NCBI RefSeq assembly: GCF_019977755.1
Contig: NZ_AP025145.1
Location: 372,001-436,000 of the forward strand
From: Vibrio penaeicida
GTDB lineage: Bacteria; Pseudomonadota; Gammaproteobacteria; Enterobacterales; Vibrionaceae
Direction: 5' to 3'
DNA length: 64,000 bases
Shown in pieces: positions 34,029 through 43,938 of the stretch. How positions within the stretch are numbered: the stretch's first letter is position 1; every line of letters begins with the position of its first letter. The translations under genes and the position numbers were made by a program. The notes beneath the pieces were generated by a model. It was not told the origin of the DNA and did no database searches. It saw only the letters and a list, made by a program, of their open reading frames with translations.

Positions 34029-34986
34029 TCACCCAGAATATCTTGTTTTCATCATCATCTTGAGTAGGAAGTTTCTCCCCCTGATTGACGAAAATGGATT
34101 CATTCGAAAGGTTACTTACCCATTCAGCACTTACTGGGCTTTCATCATTTGGGAAAGCAATATAGTGCTGTGGAATATTGTTTGGCTTTAGAGCTTCAGC
34201 AATACCAGCTTGACGGGCGTGATCAACAATATCTTTTGGGTAAAAAGGCAGATGGCGATAACTAGAATCATCCAGTTCATAGAGCACAGTAACAAGTGCG
34301 GCTTCAAATGCCCAATAGCCGAAAAAGGTTGGAAATCTTCCTTTATGACGATCGTGCCAGTAGCAACCTTTTGAACCTTTGTACCAATTCTTTAGATAGC
34401 GCTTAATACTTTCTTGTCTGTGTACTTTTGTTGGTGTGACTCCATCACCTTTTACGGCGTCATAAAGATCGACATATGGTGTCTCAAAAACTAATTTTTC
34501 AGCGGAGTTACGTGGTAATCCGATATACCCCAACCTAGACAGTGTGATACTCAATAGAGGGTCATCTTCTGCAATAGGGTTTTTACTTATAAGTCTTACT
34601 ACTGTACCAATACTTTCTTTTTGACCAAGAAGCACTGAAAGGCTTAGAAGCCACAAAATGTATTGGAAGCTGTCTTTTTCCCAATATTGAAGTTGAAAGT
34701 GAGAAGCTTTAGTTTTGTGTAACATTAAAGTTTCTAAGGCTTCTGCAAACTCTTGTGAAAAAATACTGAGTTCTACTCCGCCAGAATAACCACAAATAGA
34801 ATGTTCAAGAAATCGAGTAAACCTGTCCCAACCAACACGTGAGCGATGTATTGCGTCTGTCGAATTATTTATCACATCCAGAGCTTTGGTATCGTTTTTT
34901 ACCCTATCTAGGAAGAAACCTCGTTTTTTTAAAAAAGTTTCTTCTTCTAATAATGAGTCTCTTCGAATTGTGTTGTATTCGTCCAT
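34021..34986 (-). CDS. PoNe immunity protein (PoNi, DUF1910/DUF1911-like)
   Basis: About 321 residues from ATG 34986, which has AGGA five bases upstream; an in-frame start at 35007 would overlap the effector stop. The C-terminal half shows the PoNi pattern (YWAFEAALVTVLYELDDSS, HLPFYPKDIVDHAR). PoNi proteins bind and neutralise PoNe DNases in sister cells. It directly follows the PoNe gene by 10 bp, as expected for an effector-immunity pair. Confidence 0.85.
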   Translation of the reverse strand: MDEYNTIRRDSLLEEETFLKKRGFFLDRVKNDTKALDVINNSTDAIHRSRVGWDRFTRFLEHSICGYSGGVELSIFSQEFAEALETLMLHKTKASHFQLQYWEKDSFQYILWLLSLSVLLGQKESIGTVVRLISKNPIAEDDPLLSITLSRLGYIGLPRNSAEKLVFETPYVDLYDAVKGDGVTPTKVHRQESIKRYLKNWYKGSKGCYWHDRHKGRFPTFFGYWAFEAALVTVLYELDDSSYRHLPFYPKDIVDHARQAGIAEALKPNNIPQHYIAFPNDESPVSAEWVSNLSNESIFVNQGEKLPTQDDDENKIFWVSV

Positions 34987-34996
34987 CTTTTTCCTG

Positions 34997-36328
34997 CTAT
35001 AAATCAATCGACTCGGTAGAGTTTCCGAGGTGATTTAGTTTCGATATATTGACCACTTCACCACTTTCATCGACCAACATTAGCCAACGCTCATACCCAT
35101 TAGTCATGACATCATAAGCGCCATCATCACCAATTTCATCTGGTATTCGAGGGTGTATCCAAGCATCACTCATCTGTTTAGCTGCAGGGTAACCTTCTGA
35201 GCCTCTCGTTGTTGGTAATACTGAACTTCTGGCTATACCGTCCGAATCTATATATTTCCCCGAATCCAGACGAAATTTAGTTTCAGTAATTACATAGAGT
35301 GGTGGAGGATCGGTTTTTAGGTATATCCCATCAATCCCTCGTCCTCGAGGGACATCTTCTAAAGACCGCACCTGTCTTGCTTCAGGTAGCATATTTGTAA
35401 AGCCATTACTAACCATATAGTGATCACTAATGATTTCACCGTAAAGCCCTTTTTGGGTCGTCGTCAAAATCCTTGGATTAATGTCGACTACTGAATCATC
35501 GAGTTGATGGAGGTTTGGTGACGGCGTATCTGGGAAAGCTCTATGCCCTTGATCGACTTGATCTTGTAATGCTTTGGCTACGTCATCAAGTAAACTTTGA
35601 ACTGGTGTGAGTGCTTTCGCAATCATCTCATCCGCTTTTTGTCGTACGCTTAGCACAATAGTGAGCGCTTCTTGGAGCCAAATTCTGACACTGCTCGGTG
35701 CTATACGGCTGATTTTGCTTACCGTACCTTTTATGGCATCAATTACTTCGTCAAACAGTGAGAGTAAAAGATCGGCATTGACCATACCTTTTACTTCTTT
35801 GAGCTTGTTAACGACCTCCTGAAGAATGTCATAGATATTCCTGTCACCAAGAAGTTTTTGGACTTTAGGGTCAGCAAGGAACGCAAACACAGGGCGCATT
35901 GCTCTACCAACTAATACAAAAACATCTCCTCCTGCTTTGCGCAAAAACAAAAAGATTATTTTCAGAACACCTTTAACGACAGAGCCAAGAGAGGGGATCA
36001 ATCCTATTATGGTTAGACAAAGCGCTACCCATGCCCAAGTATCATTTGGCTTCTCGTTGATCTTTTTGCAGTTAGCGATGATATCTCGGCAATCAAGCAC
36101 TTGGTCGACAATTGGGATCACACCTAATACGGCGTTGGCAGCAATCTGACCAGTAGTCATGTTTTCGTTAAAGTCGCCTTGGAGTGCTTCCCAGATCCAT
36201 TGGACAGAGGCTACCGCTGCGTCAGCAACTTGGTTGGCTTTTTGGATGACGTAGTCTTCGCCAGCATCGTATGCTTCTTCAAGGTTATCGTAGAGCCAGC
36301 TTAAAAGGTCATTTCCCCACATACTCAT
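34997..36328 (-). CDS. T6SS PoNe-type DNase effector
   Basis: A 443-residue protein. The N-terminal 285 residues contain hydrophobic segments (GQIAANAVLGVIPIVDQVL; WVALCLTIIGLIPSLG) and coiled-coil-like helices, probably for loading on VgrG and entry. The C-terminal 155 residues are the PoNe nuclease: GRGIDGIY (D333) and ITETKF (E349, K351) make the PD-(D/E)xK-like active site. PoNe effectors degrade DNA of competitor cells. The ATG shares one base with the vgrG stop, so the effector is probably cargo of VgrG1. No MIX motif seen. Confidence 0.85.
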   Translation of the reverse strand: MSMWGNDLLSWLYDNLEEAYDAGEDYVIQKANQVADAAVASVQWIWEALQGDFNENMTTGQIAANAVLGVIPIVDQVLDCRDIIANCKKINEKPNDTWAWVALCLTIIGLIPSLGSVVKGVLKIIFLFLRKAGGDVFVLVGRAMRPVFAFLADPKVQKLLGDRNIYDILQEVVNKLKEVKGMVNADLLLSLFDEVIDAIKGTVSKISRIAPSSVRIWLQEALTIVLSVRQKADEMIAKALTPVQSLLDDVAKALQDQVDQGHRAFPDTPSPNLHQLDDSVVDINPRILTTTQKGLYGEIISDHYMVSNGFTNMLPEARQVRSLEDVPRGRGIDGIYLKTDPPPLYVITETKFRLDSGKYIDSDGIARSSVLPTTRGSEGYPAAKQMSDAWIHPRIPDEIGDDGAYDVMTNGYERWLMLVDESGEVVNISKLNHLGNSTESIDL

Positions 36329-38514
36329 TAGCTCCCGAGCAACTTGTCAATTCGAGACAGCACACCAGAAACAGATTCGCGAGTCAGATCTTCAAAAGGC
36401 TCTTCTGGTGGATAGAAAACATTGGCAACACCATTTGGTGCATCTTCAATGAGCGCATAGCCATCGCCATCAAGCTTGCCCGTTACTTCTGTACCATCAC
36501 TTAGGATGGCTTTATAGCTTGCGTTAGCTTTTGGTTCCATATTTCCATCTAGATGAAAAAACTCGATTTTGTGTGTCTTTTCTTCGACAACGAGTTCTTG
36601 TGCATTTTCAGGTAGCGCACCACCAAACCCGCTGCCGCTCCCAGCGCTGCCGCCAGCGTTGAGGTTGATAGCTGGACCGACTAGGTGCACGCCTGCTGGG
36701 TCGATTTTGACAAAGCTGCCTCCTGCCTTAACGGTGATCTCAGAACCTGCCTCTAGAACGATATTGCTACCAGCTTTGAAATGGGTTTCCATTCCGGCTT
36801 CGTTAAGAGTCTTTGAACCTGATTTGGTATGGAAAGAGCCATCGACTACGATGGATTTATCGGCGGTCACTTTCACTCGGCTTTCCCCATCTACCGTGAG
36901 GTGCTGATTGTTTTTCACATGGGTAAACTGGTCGTTGTCCACCGTGTGATGTTCATCGTTGTGAATGTGAGTGGTGCTGTCGTTTTGCACATCCCGTTCT
37001 AAATCCTTCTGAGCATGCAGGTAGACTTTCTCGTTCTCGGCTTGGTCCTCAAAACTCAGTTCATTGAAGCCGTCGCCTTGATGGGTTTCACTGCGGATAA
37101 CGGTTTTGGTCTTGTTGTCTGGCAACGTATAAGGCGGAATGTTGGTGGCGTGATAGGTGCGCCCAGTAATAATCGGCTGGTCAGGGTCGCCATTTAAGAA
37201 CGACACAATCACCTCATGCCCAATACGCGGTATCGCCATCATGCCGTATTGGCTGCCCGCCCAACCCTGAGAGACACGAACCCAGCACGAACTCAGCTCA
37301 TCACTGTTGGAATACCTATCCCACGGGAAATGAACTTTCACACGCCCATGCTCATCACAGAAGATTTCTTCCCCTTCCGGTCCCACCACGGTTGCCATCA
37401 TCGGACCATCGACTTGCGGCTTCGGGGTTGGCGTTGCGCGCCACTGGCGCTGAGCGGGAATGACTGTAAACGTGTTGCCATAAGTGGTGACCCCGCTGCC
37501 GCCTTCCTCTTCCAGGGCTTGAGGCTGCTTGCCTGTGTGAGTCGCACTCACCACCAGCCAAGTGCGGTTACAACTCTCATCCAAATGGTCAGATAAAGTA
37601 AACTTGGTGCCCGCTTGCAGGGCAGGGTGGTTGCTTTGCCCAGTGGCAATGTGGGCAGTACGACGAAGGTAATCCAACCGATATTGGCTGAACGCCGCGC
37701 CACTGTCGTCGTCTTTGTAGCGAGCAGGGGCATCGTAATACTCATAGCCATCGCGTTGATAGCTCATCTCCTCACCAAGCTGCTCTTGTTTAAAGGCGTA
37801 GGTGGGTTTCTTAAAGCTGTATTCTTGAAACTGAACGCTAGACACATCGGAGCGCACTCGCTCGGTGAGCCCAAAGACATAAGGGACATCCATAGTGCCG
37901 CCGGCTAGCGCGTTATAAGGCACTGGAAACGGGTAGGTGTCGTAGGCTTGGGTGTCATCACAAAACACAATCGTGTGTTTGCTCGTCTGATGAACAAAGC
38001 GATAGACCAATCCCTCTTCGGCGGCGAGGCGATGCATAAAGTCCAAATCGGTTTCCCGATACTGGACACAAAACTCTCGGGGCAAGCAGGACCGCTTCAG
38101 GGAAAAGGCATAATCGTTGATGCCCATTTCCTGAAACAGCACAGACAGAATCTCAGGCACCGTTAAATCTTGAAAGATGCGACTGTTCTGACGCAAAGAC
38201 AACCGCTCAATGGCAGGGACTAACGTCAGGGAATAAAAGGTGTGTTGATGCCCGGTGTCGCCTTTTGAAAAGGCGCGGACAATGCCGTGAACATGTTGAG
38301 TGACTTCCCCATTTTGAATCACCGACAGCCAAGCGTTTTTGTCCACCACTTGCTCAGGCGTGAGGTCCATAGAGCGGCTGGCGAGTTCAATGTGATAGCG
38401 AAAGCCATGACAGCCCTGATAGTTCGACAGGGATTCTTGCCCGTGATACTCGCGCACAATCAAGGTATCCGAAGCCAGTCCTTCGACATCCAATGAGAAG
38501 TTTAAGGTGCCCAT
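36328..38514 (-). CDS. vgrG: T6SS spike protein VgrG (unit 1)
   Basis: A 728-residue protein with gp27-like and gp5-like regions typical of VgrG ([69 protein letters not shown]). A beta-helix needle of repeated VKAGGS/TVDGES-type segments and a C-terminal extension of about 100 residues follow ([23 protein letters not shown]), likely the docking part for PoNe. The first 1,637 bases are nearly identical to vgrG of unit 2. A sigma-54 promoter lies 86 bp upstream. Confidence 0.95.
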   Translation of the reverse strand: MGTLNFSLDVEGLASDTLIVREYHGQESLSNYQGCHGFRYHIELASRSMDLTPEQVVDKNAWLSVIQNGEVTQHVHGIVRAFSKGDTGHQHTFYSLTLVPAIERLSLRQNSRIFQDLTVPEILSVLFQEMGINDYAFSLKRSCLPREFCVQYRETDLDFMHRLAAEEGLVYRFVHQTSKHTIVFCDDTQAYDTYPFPVPYNALAGGTMDVPYVFGLTERVRSDVSSVQFQEYSFKKPTYAFKQEQLGEEMSYQRDGYEYYDAPARYKDDDSGAAFSQYRLDYLRRTAHIATGQSNHPALQAGTKFTLSDHLDESCNRTWLVVSATHTGKQPQALEEEGGSGVTTYGNTFTVIPAQRQWRATPTPKPQVDGPMMATVVGPEGEEIFCDEHGRVKVHFPWDRYSNSDELSSCWVRVSQGWAGSQYGMMAIPRIGHEVIVSFLNGDPDQPIITGRTYHATNIPPYTLPDNKTKTVIRSETHQGDGFNELSFEDQAENEKVYLHAQKDLERDVQNDSTTHIHNDEHHTVDNDQFTHVKNNQHLTVDGESRVKVTADKSIVVDGSFHTKSGSKTLNEAGMETHFKAGSNIVLEAGSEITVKAGGSFVKIDPAGVHLVGPAINLNAGGSAGSGSGFGGALPENAQELVVEEKTHKIEFFHLDGNMEPKANASYKAILSDGTEVTGKLDGDGYALIEDAPNGVANVFYPPEEPFEDLTRESVSGVLSRIDKLLGS
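36878..38514 (-). repeat. Long direct repeat shared by the two vgrG genes, copy 1
   Basis: Pairs with 58636-60272 at a constant offset of 21,758 bases over 1,637 bp, with no insertion or deletion. About five amino-acid changes are visible across the shared N-terminal 540 residues. Divergence begins abruptly in the needle region at the 3' side. Confidence 0.9.
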
Positions 38515-38599
38515 TCAGTCCTCATAAATAGGGACTAAGCCCCAAACAGTAATCCATAACAAAATCCAACAGTTATTGGTCAGATCGTTAGAGGTTCAG

Positions 38600-38615
38600 A
38601 GCAAGGGGTGTGCCA
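38600..38615 (-). promoter_or_regulatory. Sigma-54 promoter of T6SS unit 1
   Basis: On the minus strand TGGCACACCCCTTGCT, a full match to the -24/-12 consensus (TGGCAC, 5 bp, TTGCW). It lies 86 bp before the vgrG start. An identical 16-mer precedes hcp of unit 2. Confidence 0.9.
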
Positions 38616-38669
38616 AAGTGAGAAAGCTTTTTAAAACAGTTGGTTAGTGTTTCTCTAAGAGGTGTGAAA

Positions 38670-38705
38670 GCGAATAATTGCTTGTGTGTGGGCGAATAAT
38701 TGCTT
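38670..38705. promoter_or_regulatory. Duplicated GCGAATAATTGCTT element upstream of the sigma-54 promoter, unit 1
   Basis: Two identical 14-bp copies at 38670-38683 and 38692-38705, starts 22 bp apart, 55-105 bp upstream of the sigma-54 promoter. The flanking sequence is also shared with unit 2. Position and duplication fit binding sites of an enhancer-binding protein (VasH-like). Confidence 0.65.
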
Positions 38706-39242
38706 AGGTAGCGAGAATGTGCCTGGATCGGTATCACTATTTATAAGCTCAAATAGCGTTATCTCAGTGGGATCTTCTCCATCATTTTACTGTTAAAAAT
38801 TTGGGAGGGTTGGTTACTCTTCAATGTTACGAATCTTAAATCGAAAGTTTGAATCGAAAAAGAAGACCGAGCTATGTAGTGAAAATTAAAATGAAACTGG
38901 ATGAGTATTCTTTGTTCTCCCTTTCTATTTACTGAATGCTTGGCTGCAAGACTTAATGTCGCTTTCATAACATCCATCACAAACCTGATAATCATATAAA
39001 AAATCACGAGATTTATGACACCGCTGGGCAAAGTGCAACTCTGTTTTCTTAAGTATACATTTCCACTGTGCAGTCACTCGAAAAGTCTTGCTGTTAAGTA
39101 AATACTCATTTGAGTGCGGCGACTTCTCTGAGCAACATACAGATAGATTCAATAAAGCGGCTTCGGGTTACTTATCTTGAACTCTGGGTAATTAAGAAGC
39201 TCGCAACGTTAAACATCCTACATCTAAGGTGCGAAGTATTTA
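38706..39242. other. Intergenic region between T6SS unit 1 and the chitinase gene
   Basis: It holds a block shared with unit 2 (to about 38735), then the upstream region of the chitinase-like gene. Two overlapping minus-strand open frames (to 90 residues) have no recognisable features. The ATG at 39243 is preceded by AAGG. Confidence 0.45.
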
Positions 39243-42131
39243 ATGACTATATTTAAGAAAAACAAGCTCATCTTTGCCGTTTCTTTAGCCGTTAGCGCAG
39301 TTAGCCCTATCAGTGCACTCGCTGCAGATGCTTGTGCTGGCATCAACGAATATCCTAACTGGACTCATAATGACTGGGCGGGTAACCCGAACCACGCGAA
39401 AACTGGTGCTCAGATGCAATACCAGGGTAAAGCGTATACCGCTAACTGGCACACTACGTCTATTCCTGGTTCCGATGGTTCTTGGACATTTGCTTTTGAC
39501 TGTGCGGGTACTGATCCAGGTACAGGAACAGGCACAAATCCTGGAACAGGTACTTCAAACGCTTCACTACTCATTCGTAAAGACCCTGTTAACTTGAAAG
39601 TTGCAGGTTGGCCTAGCACGCTTGCAATGGGTACATTTACCAACAATTCAGCGACTTTAAACGGTGCACTAGCGAGCGCTAATGTTGATTCTGTTTTCAG
39701 TGTTGTAACCAACGCTGCTGACGCTTTAGCAACGCTTAAACAAGCAAGAGACGTTGAAAAGGCAAATGGTGGTGAAGCCATCGTGCCAGTGGCCGCAGTA
39801 TCGACAGCATCTGGTTTGGGTGACACCGACATTCTGACTTACGCTAATTTGGTTGCCCATTACCAAAACCTCATTCAAATCGCAGCACAGGTTCAAGTAT
39901 TTAAAGACGCTGCGCATGCCTCTCCAGGTTCGATTGTTCTGAATGAAGATCTGTTGGCAACGTGGCAAGCAAACAAAGATACGACATTTGCTACCGCATT
40001 CGGAACAGACACAGCGTTAACAGAAGTACAGGTTAAACGTGCACTGCGTGAAGCGATTACTAATGTATCTGCTCTCACTGTGACTGACGCTGCGGGCACA
40101 TCAAAAAGCATTTCTAGCCTTTACAACCTATCAGCTATCGATACAGCAGCCGCTAATCTAGCCGACAACGTAAAAGGTTGGGTTGCTTCTCAAAACTTTG
40201 TGATGGAGCAATTTGCGAAAGACGTTTCTTACGGTTGGTCGCTAAGTGTTTCTAACCCTGGCACAACGAACTGGGTTCACAAAGATTACGCTGGCTTGCG
40301 TTCAACTTGGAATGCGGCATCACAATCTGTTGTTTCATTCGTAAACTGGACAGGCGCTTACGCAGATGCAGCCGCTAAACCCGATTTCTTAGTATTTAAC
40401 CAAAGCGGCAATAATGGCCTTTCTACAGCAGGTCGTGCAGAGCACGCATTTGGTCCTATCGCATGGGATAACTACCTTGTTTACGTTAAGCAAGTGACGG
40501 ATTCCATTGATGTACCTGCAATGCTCTACAAACTGCCGGGCGCTCACCTTGCTACTACGTCACAATCTGGTAATTACGACGCAGCGACACAAGCGGGTAC
40601 AGCGGCGAGCTTCTTCATGGGCGACAAGTCTTTGGGTAAATCGTCTGCAAACTTGCGTAGTGATGTTGCATCTATTGCACTAGACAGCGCAACTTATGGC
40701 GTGTCTTCTGTTGCTTCCTTGGTTGAACAAGAATCCCATGATTGGGGTGTAAGCCAGCTTCGCCGTGCAGCACACAGCAACGTGTTCTCGATTCTTTGGG
40801 GTAGTGACAGCGCTACACCTGTCGTATCTGCAACGGCAAATACCGACTGGCTGAAAGGCAAAGTGGCAGCTTACCAAGCGAACCCAATTCCTCTGTATTA
40901 TGTGTCTGAAAGCCTTGTTGCGACACCTCTAACTAGCGTTGCCGCTCTAAATGCAGATTTGGAAGGCGCTGAAACTGTCATGAATAACGAAGCTTTCTTG
41001 TATGAGCTTCCAGGCAACAAATGGGCTCCTTCTACTATTTACAAGTGGAAAGACTTCCTTAAAGCCCTGAATTCAATGCATAACGTAGGTGTCGCGGGTA
41101 ACCAATTCTGGCTTATCGACCCTAATGCTGATATTGAAACCAACAAGAAATACGCGAAAGTAGCGATTGCGGCGTTCTTATCTCAAAGTATGCAGGAAAC
41201 CATCCGTTACAACGCGTGTGATGAGAACAACTGGGCAGAAATCAAGTATGGTGCACCAGCGAATCACCCGAACAGTGCTTCTTGTGGTCAGCTAGATCAG
41301 AAATACGCCGATTACGGTTACAACCCAGTGACGGGGCAGGATCATCCTTACTCGTGTCCTCGTAACAACAAACTAGAGCTTTCTGCGAATACTCACGCTT
41401 CTTGGTACGGTGCTCCAGCGCCAATCTTCGTAGCACCAGATGCGGTTCTGAAAGAAGAAGGCAAGATGGCGGCAAATGCAGCAGGTCGTTGGGACATCAA
41501 TGGCGAACACTGTATGACTAGCCCTCAAACTATCGACGAGAACAAGCAAGTTTGGGAACGTTCGAAGTGTGAAATCTACGCAGGTCAAAAAGCAGGTGCA
41601 TTCTTGTGGGATGGCAGCAGCAAGCAATCTATTGAAGGTTGTGGCTGGTGGGGTCGTGGTGTTATCCAAACGACAGGTCGCCAAAACTTCGGTACATTGA
41701 ACCACTTCATTGGTCGTAGCCATGTTGACCCAGAAACTGTTGGTCAAACCATCGAAGGTACTTTAGTTGAAGCAGCACCAGCTAACCCGCTTTATGCTGA
41801 CCTAGACTTGTGTTCTAACCCTCAGTTGATTTGTTCTACTGAAGAAAACACAGAGATCAAATGGATTGCAGGTCTGTTCTTCTGGATGACATCTGTTCAG
41901 AACTACAGCGATGTTGGTGGCCCATACGCGGCTTGGAACTACCACGACGAGCTAAAAGCTTACGTTGATGGCGGTATGGTAGGTACTAAGTTTGTTGATG
42001 CGGTTTCTGGCATTGTTAACCGTGGTTGCCCAGATGATGCTTGTCCAGTAAGTGGTAAAGTTCACGCTATTGCAGAGCGTCGCGCAAACTTCAACCTAGT
42101 ACTTCAGAAGCTTGGTTTGAACCCACAATAA
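39243..42131 (+). CDS. Secreted GH19-type chitinase with CBM5/12 module
   Basis: A 962-residue protein: signal peptide (cleavage near ALA, residue 28), CBM5/12-like chitin-binding module (residues 30-83, NEYPNWTHNDWAGNPNH, YQGKAYTANWHT), and a Gly/Thr linker. A central region of some 500 residues that I cannot assign follows. The C-terminal part is GH19-like, with IAAFLSQSMQETIRYNAC (Glu aligned to the catalytic HET), YGYNPVTG and WGRGVIQTTGRQNFGTLNHFIG. GH19 enzymes cleave chitin by inversion. Codon use is uniform and well adapted. Probably secreted for chitin use; terminator at 42176. Confidence 0.82.
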   Translation: MTIFKKNKLIFAVSLAVSAVSPISALAADACAGINEYPNWTHNDWAGNPNHAKTGAQMQYQGKAYTANWHTTSIPGSDGSWTFAFDCAGTDPGTGTGTNPGTGTSNASLLIRKDPVNLKVAGWPSTLAMGTFTNNSATLNGALASANVDSVFSVVTNAADALATLKQARDVEKANGGEAIVPVAAVSTASGLGDTDILTYANLVAHYQNLIQIAAQVQVFKDAAHASPGSIVLNEDLLATWQANKDTTFATAFGTDTALTEVQVKRALREAITNVSALTVTDAAGTSKSISSLYNLSAIDTAAANLADNVKGWVASQNFVMEQFAKDVSYGWSLSVSNPGTTNWVHKDYAGLRSTWNAASQSVVSFVNWTGAYADAAAKPDFLVFNQSGNNGLSTAGRAEHAFGPIAWDNYLVYVKQVTDSIDVPAMLYKLPGAHLATTSQSGNYDAATQAGTAASFFMGDKSLGKSSANLRSDVASIALDSATYGVSSVASLVEQESHDWGVSQLRRAAHSNVFSILWGSDSATPVVSATANTDWLKGKVAAYQANPIPLYYVSESLVATPLTSVAALNADLEGAETVMNNEAFLYELPGNKWAPSTIYKWKDFLKALNSMHNVGVAGNQFWLIDPNADIETNKKYAKVAIAAFLSQSMQETIRYNACDENNWAEIKYGAPANHPNSASCGQLDQKYADYGYNPVTGQDHPYSCPRNNKLELSANTHASWYGAPAPIFVAPDAVLKEEGKMAANAAGRWDINGEHCMTSPQTIDENKQVWERSKCEIYAGQKAGAFLWDGSSKQSIEGCGWWGRGVIQTTGRQNFGTLNHFIGRSHVDPETVGQTIEGTLVEAAPANPLYADLDLCSNPQLICSTEENTEIKWIAGLFFWMTSVQNYSDVGGPYAAWNYHDELKAYVDGGMVGTKFVDAVSGIVNRGCPDDACPVSGKVHAIAERRANFNLVLQKLGLNPQ

Positions 42132-42175
42132 GTTAGTTTAATCGTTAAAACGATTTCCTAATACAGAATAAAAAA

Positions 42176-42196
42176 GGAGCTCTCATTGAGGGCTCC
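42176..42196. terminator. Bidirectional terminator after the chitinase gene
   Basis: A 9-bp stem GGAGCTCTC / GAGGGCTCC with a 3-base loop and one G-T pair, with A-run before and T-run after, between convergent genes. Confidence 0.8.
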
Positions 42197-42218
42197 TTTC
42201 TATTTAAAAAGAGTAAGT

Positions 42219-42728
42219 TTAGCTACATTGCCCAAATTTTATGTTCATGACGTCTGCTTGTTTATCTTGAACCACATCACCAGTTTTAGTTAACGCGTTG
42301 AGCGCCCCCGAACCCTCCCAGCTTCCAATACTTGATGCTTTCAGTAAGGTTTTGAACTCTTTTTTATTGAGTGAGCATTTACCTGATTCAAGCAGCGCTT
42401 TTTTTAGACTTTCTGTCGGTTTAGGCACAACCTTATCGCCGCCACACAATGGTGTTTTTGCCAAAATTTTGTCGTCTGTTTCTTGCGCTTGAATGGTGCC
42501 CTGTGTGATTAGATAGTCCTTCATTAAATGAAGAGTTGGGCGAACCCTTATACCTAAGCTTTGCGAAATGGATTGTGATGTTTCTAAATCGGAGAGATCT
42601 ACCGAACAATCGCTTTGCTCGACGTGTTGTACAAAGTTGGCAACCAAATTATCGATGGTATTGGCATGAACAGAGGGAGAAGCAAAAGCGATAGCTACCA
42701 GAAGCATCGCGGGTCTTTCGAGTTTCAT
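42219..42728 (-). CDS. Small secreted protein of unknown function
   Basis: A 169-residue protein with a signal peptide (cleavage near VHA, residue 22) and four Cys in the mature part (SDCSVD, PLCGGD, GKCSLN and a C-terminal GQCS), so two disulfides are possible. No family recognised. Convergent with the chitinase gene; not clearly linked in function. Confidence 0.78.
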   Translation of the reverse strand: MKLERPAMLLVAIAFASPSVHANTIDNLVANFVQHVEQSDCSVDLSDLETSQSISQSLGIRVRPTLHLMKDYLITQGTIQAQETDDKILAKTPLCGGDKVVPKPTESLKKALLESGKCSLNKKEFKTLLKASSIGSWEGSGALNALTKTGDVVQDKQADVMNIKFGQCS

Positions 42729-42895
42729 TTTTATATCTCATTAGGGTTTGGAGGAAAGGTCTAATGATGATGGGGAAGATGAATTTATCTTTTACGAGTA
42801 TGTAAATTCTTGGTCAATAATCAAAATTGAGAAGCGTGTATTCAATTGAAGATGATTGCCCATAACAAAGCTGTCATTTACGAAGCTAAGTCATA

Positions 42896-43741
42896 TTAAA
42901 TGGTGTCGGCAAATCGACGACAGCTTGCAATGACTTGATTCATCAGTGGAATTGAGCGCTGACTTATATTTACCGCCATACCAACAGAGAGCGAACAGTC
43001 AAAACCTTCGATTAACCTGAGTGCGATACACTCGGAGCCTGTAATTTCAGCCCAATTGGGTAGCAAGGCTGCCCCAACACCTGCTTGAACTAGGGGCCAG
43101 GCGTAATCGATGGTCCGGATATTGGCTCGGGCATTAAACTGAATTCCCCGTTGCAACAGGCTGTCTTTCAACGAATCGAGAGCGATACACGGTTCTCGGT
43201 GAATAAATGGCATTCCATCTAAGTCTTCAAAATTTAAACTCCCTTTTTGTGCTTCAGCCCAATGGTGAGGGAGAGCCAATTGATAAGTGTCTTCCCATAT
43301 TGGTACAAATTGGTCATCACTCACGCGGGAGGAGCCGACTAAAATTCGTGCGTCACAAGGTTCGTCGGCATCAACAAGTGTGAGTTCTAAATGCTCGATG
43401 TCTTGGCTAAGGTGCTGAAGCAGTAAACTCATCCGTTTGGCTCCGAGTGAGCGCATAATTCCGAGCCTTAGTGGTACGGTTACGGGTTGATCGCGAAAGG
43501 TTTGAAGGATGTTTTTTTCGCTGTCGATCATCCGCTTAGCTTCTGGATAAAGTTGTTGGGCGGCTGGCGTTGGCGCCACACCGCGAGCATGGCGAACAAA
43601 AAGGGTGGTATTGAGGACCGATTCCAAATTCTTAATGGCAGAGGTGATCGAAGGTTGAGAGACAAAGCAGTGCTTCGCAGCGCCGCTGACACTGCCTACT
43701 TCATACACCTTCAAAAAGTAGCGTAATGTTCTGAGTTCCAC
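42896..43741 (-). CDS. LysR-type regulator divergent from the DUF1338 gene
   Basis: A 281-residue protein with an N-terminal helix-turn-helix (GSVSGAAKHCFVSQPSITSAIKNLE) and a substrate-binding-like domain starting near VTVPLRLGIMRSLG. Divergent from the oxoadipate-type gene, with a dyad between them at 43788. It probably responds to a carboxylic or amino-acid breakdown product. Confidence 0.86.
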   Translation of the reverse strand: MELRTLRYFLKVYEVGSVSGAAKHCFVSQPSITSAIKNLESVLNTTLFVRHARGVAPTPAAQQLYPEAKRMIDSEKNILQTFRDQPVTVPLRLGIMRSLGAKRMSLLLQHLSQDIEHLELTLVDADEPCDARILVGSSRVSDDQFVPIWEDTYQLALPHHWAEAQKGSLNFEDLDGMPFIHREPCIALDSLKDSLLQRGIQFNARANIRTIDYAWPLVQAGVGAALLPNWAEITGSECIALRLIEGFDCSLSVGMAVNISQRSIPLMNQVIASCRRFADTI

Positions 43742-43787
43742 GTCTGCCTACCCCAATATACAAGAAACAACTCGTTTTAACGTAAGG

Positions 43788-43804
43788 TATAGGAAAAACC
43801 TATA
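43788..43804. promoter_or_regulatory. LysR-type operator dyad
   Basis: A perfect dyad TATAGG-AAAAA-CCTATA, which also fits the LysR T-N11-A rule. It lies between divergent starts at 43741 and 43939, nearer the regulator. Confidence 0.6.
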
Positions 43805-43938
43805 GTTAACATAAAAATAACATATTTCACGCAGATACACGAACAGAGTAAGGTTTGCGATAGCACGCTGCTCGGTAATACTGAGTAGCGGAAATTCGTA
43901 TTACCCTAATTGGATCAGAAGTTTAACAAGGAGTCGTT

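Noticed and set aside
38759..39031. Minus-strand 90-residue open frame
   Set aside because: Composition does not look coding and it overlaps the previous candidate; treated as intergenic.
38925..39152. Minus-strand 75-residue Cys-rich open frame
   Set aside because: No ribosome site or known motif, overlaps other frames, lies upstream of the chitinase start; coding potential is doubtful.
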